7,564 nt of DNA, taken from NCBI GenBank assembly GCA_002408065.1, contig DHQI01000066.1:9580-17143 (forward strand), read 5' to 3'. How positions within the stretch are numbered: the first letter of the stretch is position 1; every line of letters starts with the position of its first letter. The position numbers and the translations under genes were made by a program. This DNA is from Bacteroidales bacterium UBA5342 (lineage in GTDB: Bacteria; Bacteroidota; Bacteroidia; Bacteroidales; UBA5342). Under the pieces are notes generated by a model. The model was not told the origin of the DNA. It ran no database searches and saw only the letters and a program-made list of their open reading frames with translations. This document shows positions 1 through 6,383 of this stretch, piece after piece.

Positions 1-1763
1 GCGGTGGCGGCTCAGCCCTCTTTGGCAGTAATGCCATAGCCGGAACCATCAACATTATACTAAAAGACCCTATCAATAACACCTATGAAGCTGGTAGTAC
101 CTACTCTCTCACAGGTATGGCTATCGACGGATCAGATGGCCCGGCATCCGATTATTCCATCAACTTCAACGGTTCAGTCGTTTCTGAAGACCATCGCTCA
201 GGGGCTTCCGTCTATGGCTTCACCCGTGAACGAGAGATGTTTGACGCTAACGATGATGAATTTTCAGAGATATCCCCACTGGAGAATGTCACCTTTGGCG
301 GACGTGCTTTTCACAAATTCACTTATCGTGATAAATTAGCGCTGGACTTTTTTGCCATTCACGAAGAACGCAACGGAGGTAGCGATCAAGACAAACCCTT
401 ACACGAACGCCGTATAGCCGAAGCCCTGACCCATGAGATGAAAGTAGGTGCTATCACATACGAGCGTTTTTTTCGCGACTACGACCTACTAACCGTTTAT
501 GGTTCAGGTCAATTTCTTGACCGTGACTCTTATTATGGTGCCAATAACTCTTACAGCAGTCAAGGCTTTTATGATGCTAACGACCCACTGAAAAGCTACG
601 GTTTTACCGAAGACCGCAGCTACAATGTAGGAACACAATACAAGGCATTGTTTAGCGATAATGCCTCATTGGTAGCAGGTATCGAGAATACCGGTGGTTT
701 CCTCAAAGACAACAAACTGGGCTATACCGACTACGACAACATGCTTATTAGTGGTGATTCGGTGATAAGCGTGACTCACGTTCCCAACACCTTAGTAGCT
801 GATCAAAGATCCATCACTACAGGTGTTTTTGCACAATACGACATACGCCTGGGCCGCACCAAAGTATCTGCAGGCTTACGCTATGACAACTATTGTGTTA
901 CTGATTTTGCAAACAACAACAAAGAGACCAAAGGTCAAATACTTAGTCCGCGCCTTAGTTTAATGTTTGATGCCACAAAAAATATGCAACTACGCGCCAG
1001 CTATTCACAGGGATATCGTGCCCCGCAGATTTTTGACGAAGACCTGCACATCGAAACCTCAGGATCGCGCCAAGTAAGCCATGAAATCGCGGAGGACCTC
1101 AGTCAGGAAACCAGCCACAGTGTGATGGCTTCGCTCGATTATCATAAAATGATAGGAAATGTCTATGTAGGCTTTTTGGCCGAAGGATTCTATACTAAAC
1201 TGATAGATGCTTTCGTGAATGAAATAGGTGAAGCTAATGACGCTGGTGAAGTCATATATACCCGTACCAATGCCGAGGGTGGTGCTACAGTACAAGGAAT
1301 CAATATGGAACTAAAAGTAAAGCCCATGAAAAATTTTCAACTCTCCTCCGGCTTTACGCTTCAATCGAGCCTGTATGAAGAAGCACAAGATTTTGATGAA
1401 AAGCATTTTTTCCGTTCACCCAACACCTATGGTTTCTTTGCTCTGGACTGGGATTTTCACAAAGGCTTTTGTTTGTCCGGTTCGGGAAATTATACCGGGG
1501 AAATGTTAGTGCCTTATTTTGGCACGCAGAATCCGTCCGGTGAATTGCGCAGCTCTGACGCCTTTTTAGATTTAGGAGCTAAACTAAGTTATAAATATAA
1601 ACTCAACGGAGCATCGGTAGAGTTTTCTGCTGGTATGAAAAATATACTAAATTCTTATCAAAGTGATTTTGATACCGGTATTGACCGCGACCCCGCTTAT
1701 ATCTATGGCCCGCTCAATCCGCGTACAATTTTCTTCGGTATTAAGTTTGGCAATATATTATAA
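1..1763 (+). CDS. TonB-dependent outer-membrane receptor, 5'-truncated by the window edge
   Basis: This is the C-terminal 586 codons (frame starting at nt 3) of a TonB-dependent receptor, which imports a scarce ligand such as a siderophore, haem, cobalamin or oligomer across the outer membrane using TonB energy. The first visible residues, GGGSALFGSNAIAGTINI, are the conserved end of the plug domain. The rest is a beta-barrel of alternating aromatic/polar strands. The block LRASYSQGYRAPQIFDEDLH (nt 990-1049) is the conserved mid-barrel motif of FepA/CirA/BtuB-like receptors. The C-terminus (PRTIFFGIKFGNIL) is a typical last beta-strand, so the 3' end is intact. The signal peptide, any N-terminal carboxypeptidase-like domain, the TonB box and most of the plug lie upstream of the window. 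The in-frame ATG at 117 is internal, because homology continues before it. No SusD partner follows, so a SusC-type glycan role is unlikely; similarity to ferrienterochelin/colicin-type receptors is my reading. The ligand cannot be told. Confidence 0.95.
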   Translation, partial: GGGSALFGSNAIAGTINIILKDPINNTYEAGSTYSLTGMAIDGSDGPASDYSINFNGSVVSEDHRSGASVYGFTREREMFDANDDEFSEISPLENVTFGGRAFHKFTYRDKLALDFFAIHEERNGGSDQDKPLHERRIAEALTHEMKVGAITYERFFRDYDLLTVYGSGQFLDRDSYYGANNSYSSQGFYDANDPLKSYGFTEDRSYNVGTQYKALFSDNASLVAGIENTGGFLKDNKLGYTDYDNMLISGDSVISVTHVPNTLVADQRSITTGVFAQYDIRLGRTKVSAGLRYDNYCVTDFANNNKETKGQILSPRLSLMFDATKNMQLRASYSQGYRAPQIFDEDLHIETSGSRQVSHEIAEDLSQETSHSVMASLDYHKMIGNVYVGFLAEGFYTKLIDAFVNEIGEANDAGEVIYTRTNAEGGATVQGINMELKVKPMKNFQLSSGFTLQSSLYEEAQDFDEKHFFRSPNTYGFFALDWDFHKGFCLSGSGNYTGEMLVPYFGTQNPSGELRSSDAFLDLGAKLSYKYKLNGASVEFSAGMKNILNSYQSDFDTGIDRDPAYIYGPLNPRTIFFGIKFGNIL

Positions 1764-1813
1764 ACCTGAGTTCGGGATAAGACTCTAGCCGAAGTTTAGA
1801 CATAAGCTAAATC

Positions 1814-1857
1814 GCCGACAGTATCACTACATAACAATGTCACATGATACTGTCGGC
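1814..1857. repeat. 13-bp perfect inverted repeat (hairpin) after the receptor gene
   Basis: GCCGACAGTATCA (1814-1826) is exactly mirrored by TGATACTGTCGGC (1845-1857). The 18-nt loop holds a further 4-bp pair, ACAT/ATGT (1829-1832 with 1837-1840). The hairpin lies 50 nt after the receptor stop codon. No T-run follows on the + strand, so it is not a textbook intrinsic terminator, although it could stabilise the 3' end of the mRNA or be a remnant of a mobile repeat. Confidence 0.7.
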
Positions 1858-1907
1858 ACATAATAAAAAGGTTAATGATTATACGGTAGTTTACAGTAAA
1901 AAATAAT

Positions 1908-1963
1908 GAGCCCTGGAAGGGCGGATTATACAAAAAAATAGTTAAATCGCCCTTACAGGGCTC
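1908..1963. repeat. REP-like 16-bp imperfect inverted repeat
   Basis: The left arm GAGCCCTGGAAGGGCG (1908-1923) and right arm CGCCCTTACAGGGCTC (1948-1963) are complementary at 15 of 16 positions around a 24-nt AT-rich spacer. Each arm is also a small palindrome of its own (GCCCT-GGA-AGGGC and GCCCT-TAC-AGGGC), so the element can fold as one long hairpin or as two short ones. GTTTT follows the right arm, so it might also end transcription of the receptor gene. Its GC-rich arms in an AT-rich gap resemble the short dispersed palindromes (REP-like) I associate with Bacteroidota intergenic regions. That family resemblance is from memory, not searched. Confidence 0.65.
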
Positions 1964-1985
1964 TGTTTTAGAATACCGTTTTATA

Positions 1986-2030
1986 CCCAAGGCGATGCCT
2001 TGGGCTGAGATAGATAAGGCCTCCAGCCTT
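1986..2030. repeat. Pair of short GC-rich hairpins adjoining the REP-like element
   Basis: CCCAAGGC (1986-1993) and GCCTTGGG (1997-2004) form a perfect 8-bp stem with a 3-nt GAT loop. Eleven nt later AAGGC (2016-2020) pairs with GCCTT (2026-2030) across CTCCA. Both stems share the AAGGC/GCCTT core, and they follow the 1908-1963 palindrome by only 22 nt. I take them as further parts of one composite REP-like unit covering roughly 1908-2030. Confidence 0.6.
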
Positions 2031-2078
2031 TACTTGTAAACTAGCGTAAAACCTTATATATAATGCATCATAACAAAT

Positions 2079-2101
2079 GCTCCAAAGCGAAATTTCGGAG
2101 C
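2079..2101 (-). terminator. Candidate terminator hairpin of the oxidoreductase gene
   Basis: On the - strand GCTCC (2101-2097) pairs with GGAGC (2083-2079). The loop between them allows three more A-T pairs (2084-2086 with 2093-2095, one bulged base) and contains the palindrome CGAAATTTCG. It starts 25 nt after the oxidoreductase stop codon, which suits a terminator. The tail ATTTGTT is only weakly T-rich, so termination may be inefficient or Rho-dependent. Confidence 0.4.
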
Positions 2102-2126
2102 TTGATCTTAATGATAGCGCCCTATG

Positions 2127-3392
2127 CTACACATCATATTCATCCAGCCAACGCACCACTTTTTCATTACGTATAGCATCGTTGGCCATATGCACCGAGA
2201 TGGCACTTTGGTAGCCATCGTGAAGTCCTAACATGAGTTTTTCCTTACCCTTGATGGCTTTAGCAAAATTGTCGTACAGGCGCCAAGTCACATTAAAATT
2301 ATCATTATCTGTTGGGTAAACGATATCATCTGTTTTTTCGGGTTTAATTTGTCGTTCGTCCGATTTTTTACCAATAATTTTAATAGAAGCACCGGTGATA
2401 CTATCCACATTATTTTTCCATTCTTCAGAAACAGCTTTTCCTTGCGGAATAATGGTAGCACGCGCCATTCCATAACTAACAATCGTACCTTTATCACCAT
2501 AAAACTTCATCTGATACCCCTCATGTTTGTTGCTGGTACCGGAGTGAAAACCCACTTTTACGCCACTGGGATAATCAAATAAGGCATGTACATTATCAAA
2601 GGTCTCACGTCCATCTTTCCAATAATCGATACCACCTGTACCTACCACTTTCACAGGATGTTCCCCTATGATATTATCTACCATATTAAGTTGGTGAGAA
2701 GCCAGCTCGGCCATCAATCCACCAGAATATTCTTTATACAAACGCCAGTTAAGATGACGCTCCAAATCCGGAGATGGCACCTTACGACGCCAGTCACCAA
2801 AACGATCCCACGTACATTCCACACGGGTCAGTTTACCCAAATACCCATTGTCAATAATATTTTTTATAGCATTAAAAACCGGATTTAGTTGGTATTGGTA
2901 TGACACCTGAAAGAGCTTGTTGCTTTGGTCACCCCGCATTTTTATTTCCTTACACTGATCGATATTGTATGCCAGCGCTTTTTCGCACAAAATGTGTAAA
3001 TCCTTATCTAAAGCAGCCATTACCACTTGATGATGCACACTAAGCGGTGTAGCTATAACGACAGCATCCAAACCTTTATGTGCCAAAAGGTCGTTATAAT
3101 CCAAATATTCACCTACCTCATTATCGATATATTGGCGCGATTCCTTCATCTGGAAGTCAAGGTTATCACATATAGCAACGACCTTCATCAACCCGACATA
3201 TTGTATCGCTTTCAGGATATTTTTACCCCTGACCCCCACACCGATCACCCCCACTTTTATCCTTTCATTATTGGGTACATTGGCTTTTACAAATTTTTCC
3301 TGACGTTGACACGCCACCATACCCAAACCCAAAGCAGCTGTGGTAGCGGCTGACATTTTCAAAAAGTCTCTTCTACTTTTATTTTCACTCAT
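2127..3392 (-). CDS. Gfo/Idh/MocA-family oxidoreductase with Tat (lipoprotein-like) signal
   Basis: A 421-residue NAD(P)-dependent oxidoreductase, probably acting on a sugar, polyol or related carbohydrate; substrate unknown. The N-terminus SRRDFLKMSAATTAALGLG (residues 6-24) is a twin-arginine signal, followed by MVAC, a plausible lipobox with Cys28, so the folded, cofactor-loaded enzyme is likely exported and perhaps membrane-anchored. The Rossmann nucleotide-binding motif VGVIGVGVRG is at 47-56. CEKALAYN (136-143) is the EKP-like motif with the family Lys; Pro is replaced by Ala. The C-terminal domain carries HLNWRLYKEYSGGLMAELAS, then HQ, with a likely catalytic His at 233. The ATG at 3392 was preferred because it places the RR motif near the N-terminus; a GTG six codons upstream (3410) is in frame. 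Neither has a Shine-Dalgarno sequence. Exported Tat-Gfo/Idh proteins include GH109 glycosidases and glucose-fructose oxidoreductase, but I see no basis for choosing either. Confidence 0.92.
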   Translation of the reverse strand: MSENKSRRDFLKMSAATTAALGLGMVACQRQEKFVKANVPNNERIKVGVIGVGVRGKNILKAIQYVGLMKVVAICDNLDFQMKESRQYIDNEVGEYLDYNDLLAHKGLDAVVIATPLSVHHQVVMAALDKDLHILCEKALAYNIDQCKEIKMRGDQSNKLFQVSYQYQLNPVFNAIKNIIDNGYLGKLTRVECTWDRFGDWRRKVPSPDLERHLNWRLYKEYSGGLMAELASHQLNMVDNIIGEHPVKVVGTGGIDYWKDGRETFDNVHALFDYPSGVKVGFHSGTSNKHEGYQMKFYGDKGTIVSYGMARATIIPQGKAVSEEWKNNVDSITGASIKIIGKKSDERQIKPEKTDDIVYPTDNDNFNVTWRLYDNFAKAIKGKEKLMLGLHDGYQSAISVHMANDAIRNEKVVRWLDEYDV

Positions 3393-3855
3393 TATCTTGT
3401 TTTTCTTCACTGTTTCTGGCTACCGGATTTTAACAAATAAAAGATGTAATACCTCCTCAATTGCTCCAAACTTCGAATTTAAAAGTCGAAAGAATATTAC
3501 CTAAATCAATTCCTTTTGTAATGTAAAAACTAAGTCCAGAACAAAACGTTTATTCACTTAAGCATTAATAATAACGCAAATGTATAAAAATTGTGTAAAC
3601 GATTACGTTGGCATTTGTGCTTTTATTGTATCCATTTGTGTATTATTCTTTATTCTACACCTTTCTTACTATAAGATTAATCCGTTACACACAAAAAATG
3701 ACACGTTCTTCAGGCTTATAAAGAAAACAATGTTAAACTTTTATGGAAATATGAGTACCCTTTTGAGGAGCAATTTTATAACGCTTGATAAGGCAAGAAT
3801 ATTTATTGGTTCAATACCATCAAAACTATTGAGACTAAAAACTAAATCCTTTAAT
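3393..3855. other. AT-rich intergenic region between the AsmA-like gene and the oxidoreductase
   Basis: This 463-bp gap lies downstream of the AsmA-like gene and upstream of the oxidoreductase, both on the - strand. Besides the promoter/operator candidate at 3577-3606 it holds a small inverted repeat, TCAATA/TATTGA (3811-3816, 3827-3832), in the 3' region of the AsmA-like gene; it is too weak to call a terminator. In the oxidoreductase leader there is TTCGA/TCGAA, and an AGGAGGT-like stretch on the - strand (3457-3451) without a start codon at a useful distance. A + strand open frame beginning at 3580 is not considered a gene. The long gap and the promoter argue that the two genes are not one operon. 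Confidence 0.5.
3577..3606 (-). promoter_or_regulatory. Candidate promoter -7 element with overlapping LacI-type operator
   Basis: On the - strand TACATTTG (3584-3577) matches the Bacteroidota -7 consensus TAnnTTTG exactly. No clear -33 TTTG stands at the expected 19-21 bp. In that region lies GTAAACGATTAC (3595-3606), a palindrome matched at 10 of 12 positions with a central CG, the usual layout of LacI/GalR-family operators. The predicted transcription start (about 3570) leaves a leader of roughly 180 nt before the oxidoreductase ATG. A second centred-CG palindrome, AAACGTTT (3544-3551), lies 53 bp further downstream by centres, about five helical turns. A repressor or activator responding to a sugar would fit a carbohydrate enzyme, but the regulator is not in the window. 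Confidence 0.35.
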
Positions 3856-6099
3856 CTATTTCACCGACACCTCCACACTATAACGCGGATATTTGGTTTC
3901 TATGCGTTCGTTGAAGACATCAGCCGTGCGCACTACTACGGCATCAGGATTCACCTTGAGCGTTTGTAGCAAATAATTACTTAAAGCCTTATTTCGCTTA
4001 GTGTCCAATGCTAAAATCTCTTGTTTTAGCCTCTCTTCTCCAACGATAGCAACACAGTGCTCGCCCAGGCTTTTCGACATTGATAATCCCGATCTTTGCT
4101 GCGCATAAGCCAAGAGACCACTATCATTATCTTTCAACTTTTTAACAGCCTTCTGCAATTCATCTTCTGGGGTATCCAATGCTTTGAGATAATCTGTTTT
4201 GACACGTGCAAGGGCTATGCTTTGCATTTCCTTCACAGCAGGAATTTCGAGTGTAAAGCGAAATTTTAGCTCTGGTTTCTTTTCCAGAGCCAAGGCTATC
4301 TGTTCCAATATCTTTATCTCCTTATCACTCAATCCTTCCTGCATAAAGGCTAGAGGTATCTCCTCCAAACGTTCAGGATTAACACCTGCCACATCGCCCA
4401 CCACAGCAAAAGGTGTAGCAGCCACTTTCAGTACAAAATCTGTCAAGGTTTTACCAATTAGTTTTGCAATACTAAAGTTAGGATCAGATGGGTTACCATC
4501 CATCGGCACATCAATCTCCACATCGCCGTTTTTATCTTTTAGTATAGCCAATGCCAGCTTAACAGGCATATTAATTCGAGGTTCATCCTGCGTCTTTTCG
4601 CCCAGCTCTATATCGTTGATATGGATTTCATTATCGGCATGAAAATGGGCCGATGTCATCTTAGCTTTGCCATCAAAACTCATATTACCACGCTTAATAG
4701 GGCGGGCTATATAGAATTCCGAGTATGGTGAAAAGGTTTTTAAGTTAAGCCCTCTTAGTTCTGCAGAGTATTCTAAATCATCAGGATCGGTCATACTAAT
4801 GGAGGCATTACCATTAAGCTTACCGTCATTATTAAGCAGCAGACTATAGTATATTGGCACATTTTGTTCCACAGGACTAATACCCGAAGTGGTCACATTG
4901 ATGTCAGACACCTTGTACTTGAAAGGACGATTGAGTGTGTGGTCGGCAAAAAAGACGGTTCCTTTTTCGAAAATTACGCTGTCTACATAAAAGAAAACAC
5001 TGTCAGATTCCTCACTTTCCTGAGCCAGGGCACCTTCGCCTCCTTCATCAGGCAAGGTATCAGCTGCAGCGGCTTCTGTCATAGGCAACATCAACTGGTC
5101 AAAGTTGGTGGAATTCTGGTATAGAGCAGCATTCACTTCAGTGCCCGAAATCAATACTTTTCCTATGCCAAAATAACTGTTTAAGAGGTCGATTGAATCC
5201 AAGCCTACCTCCATTCTTTCCTGTTTCACCACAGCTTCGCCTTGGTCATCATTTATCAAAAAATCCTTAAGCTCTACCACACCACTCACGATCACATCGT
5301 CCGTATTTACCAACGAACCATCCACTGTAATGGTATTACTCCATTTGCCCTCTATCCCAGAAGTCGCCAAATAAGAACTAACATAGGGAGAAAAAGGGGC
5401 CAGATCAAAATCATCAATACTAAAAGTCAAGCTAAATCGCTCCAAAACATGATGCACCTCAGCCCTTAGCTTTAAATCGCCTTGATTATGAAAGCTCAGC
5501 TTCAAATCTGCTTGTGACTTTTCACCATCCCATTTAAACTCGGGCAGTTCAAAGTTTATGTCACTGACGTTGTATTCAAAACCCTCTTTACTGTCCTTAT
5601 AACAAACAGCACTTTGCCGTATTTTGACGCGCTTAAGAGTCAACTTAAGAGGCCCTGCTACAGTATCATTCACTTCCACCTCAAGCTCTTGCGGCACCTC
5701 CTCTTCCGGCATCACACTATCGGTAGGTTCTATAAAATCTTCAAAATTAAAATCGCTACCATCAAAAGCCACATTCACCTTAAGTTCATCCAATAAAAGT
5801 GACGAAACAGTATACTCTCCCTTCAAAGCCGGCAAGGCCTTCACATTCACCCGGAATTTATTAAATGACACAAAAACATCTTCATCGTTAGCCTCATACA
5901 TTACAAAGTCATTAATTACTAAAGTCATCGTAAAAAAGTTAAGGCGAATCATCCCCACATCAACCTGACGCCCTATCAACTCCTTACTATTTTTTTCCAG
6001 ATAAGATTTAGCATAACGCGGGGCGGCAAACAAGGTCAGCGCCAAGAGTAAGATTATAATGCTTAAAATTGTGAGAATAATTTTTATGGCTTTTTTCAT
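3856..6099 (-). CDS. DUF748 / AsmA-like family envelope protein
   Basis: A 747-residue protein with an N-terminal signal anchor (hydrophobic residues 4-26) and the rest presumably periplasmic. Early residues KNSKELIGRQVDVGMIRLNFFTMTLVINDF match the start of AsmA-like/DUF748 proteins (bridge-like, beta-groove clan), several of which, such as TamB, YhdP and YdbH, move phospholipids between the membranes. The late segment LALAILKDKNGDVEIDVPM (516-534), then GNPSDPNFSIAKLIGK and TPFAVVGDVAG, is the hallmark C-terminal DUF748 block. Two repeat modules follow acidic linkers (122-147 and 341-366); each has VSDIN (178-182; 397-401) and FSPY (236-239; 456-459) at nearly equal spacing. From about 583 the sequence resembles a degenerate OmpA-like domain. 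The ATG at 6099 opens directly on the basic-hydrophobic anchor; no Shine-Dalgarno sequence is seen. A lipid-transport or envelope-integrity role is inference from the clan. Confidence 0.88.
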   Translation of the reverse strand: MKKAIKIILTILSIIILLLALTLFAAPRYAKSYLEKNSKELIGRQVDVGMIRLNFFTMTLVINDFVMYEANDEDVFVSFNKFRVNVKALPALKGEYTVSSLLLDELKVNVAFDGSDFNFEDFIEPTDSVMPEEEVPQELEVEVNDTVAGPLKLTLKRVKIRQSAVCYKDSKEGFEYNVSDINFELPEFKWDGEKSQADLKLSFHNQGDLKLRAEVHHVLERFSLTFSIDDFDLAPFSPYVSSYLATSGIEGKWSNTITVDGSLVNTDDVIVSGVVELKDFLINDDQGEAVVKQERMEVGLDSIDLLNSYFGIGKVLISGTEVNAALYQNSTNFDQLMLPMTEAAAADTLPDEGGEGALAQESEESDSVFFYVDSVIFEKGTVFFADHTLNRPFKYKVSDINVTTSGISPVEQNVPIYYSLLLNNDGKLNGNASISMTDPDDLEYSAELRGLNLKTFSPYSEFYIARPIKRGNMSFDGKAKMTSAHFHADNEIHINDIELGEKTQDEPRINMPVKLALAILKDKNGDVEIDVPMDGNPSDPNFSIAKLIGKTLTDFVLKVAATPFAVVGDVAGVNPERLEEIPLAFMQEGLSDKEIKILEQIALALEKKPELKFRFTLEIPAVKEMQSIALARVKTDYLKALDTPEDELQKAVKKLKDNDSGLLAYAQQRSGLSMSKSLGEHCVAIVGEERLKQEILALDTKRNKALSNYLLQTLKVNPDAVVVRTADVFNERIETKYPRYSVEVSVK

Positions 6100-6383
6100 T
6101 GGAATCCGAATGTGTTAATAGGAGATAATTCTTCAAACAAGATTTTTGGGGTTTTGTTCTACTTTTCGGTAATAAAACAGCAATTGAGTAATCCGTACTA
6201 TTTTTTGAGCAAAAATTTATAGTAACAATACCCAATTTAACAGTAGTTTTACCCTGTGACACATTTTTTATATAAAATGACACTTTTGCCCCACCTTTTA
6301 GCTCCTTTTCTTATAGGTTTTCTCAAATAATTTCTTCATTTTTGTCCTCCCCAAAACTAAAACTATTAAAACATAATAACTAA
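6100..6383. promoter_or_regulatory. Divergent intergenic region between the AsmA-like gene and galT
   Basis: This 284-bp AT-rich gap must hold the promoters of both divergent genes, but neither is clear. For galT, 7-of-8 matches to TAnnTTTG occur at 6160-6167 (TACTTTTC), 6281-6288 (CACTTTTG) and 6337-6344 (CATTTTTG). The last gives a leader of about 35 nt, yet none has a good -33 TTTG. TGACAC is repeated at 6257-6262 and 6278-6283, 21 bp apart, which could be a regulator half-site pair. No small gene or RNA gene is apparent. Confidence 0.3.
6196..6224. repeat. AT-rich hairpin in the divergent intergenic region
   Basis: TACTAT (6196-6201) pairs with ATAGTA (6219-6224), and inside this TTTTT (6202-6206) pairs with AAAAA (6211-6215) around a GAGC loop, with TTT (6216-6218) bulged out. 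The result is an 11-bp interrupted stem about 97 nt upstream of the AsmA-like start and 160 nt upstream of galT. It could be an operator, a leader hairpin or chance in AT-rich DNA. Confidence 0.35.

Noticed and set aside
117..119. ATG at 117 as the start of the receptor gene.
   Set aside because: The same frame is open to the window edge and encodes conserved plug-domain sequence before this ATG, so the gene starts upstream.
1796..1990. A 64-codon - strand open frame in the convergent gap.
   Set aside because: It is made up of the palindromes at 1814-1857 and 1908-1963 read as codons; no protein-like pattern or leader.
1..2126. A SusC/SusD polysaccharide utilisation locus.
   Set aside because: The receptor is followed by palindromes and a convergent gene, not by a SusD homologue, and its barrel motif is of the FepA/CirA type.
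3451..3457. AGGAGGT-like Shine-Dalgarno sequence on the - strand upstream of the oxidoreductase.
   Set aside because: No ATG, GTG or TTG lies 5-12 nt downstream; the nearest TTG opens only a nine-codon frame. Probably chance.
3580..3969. A 129-codon + strand open frame with a hydrophobic N-terminal stretch (CAFIVSICVLFFILHL).
   Set aside because: Its last third runs antisense through the conserved C-terminus of the AsmA-like gene, its own start overlaps the predicted oxidoreductase promoter, it has no leader signal, and its composition is that of AT-rich noncoding DNA. A small membrane protein cannot be fully excluded.
6008..6283. A 91-codon - strand open frame overlapping the start of the AsmA-like gene.
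   Set aside because: It covers the signal-anchor coding region in another frame and has no recognisable features; the AsmA-like frame is clearly the coding one.
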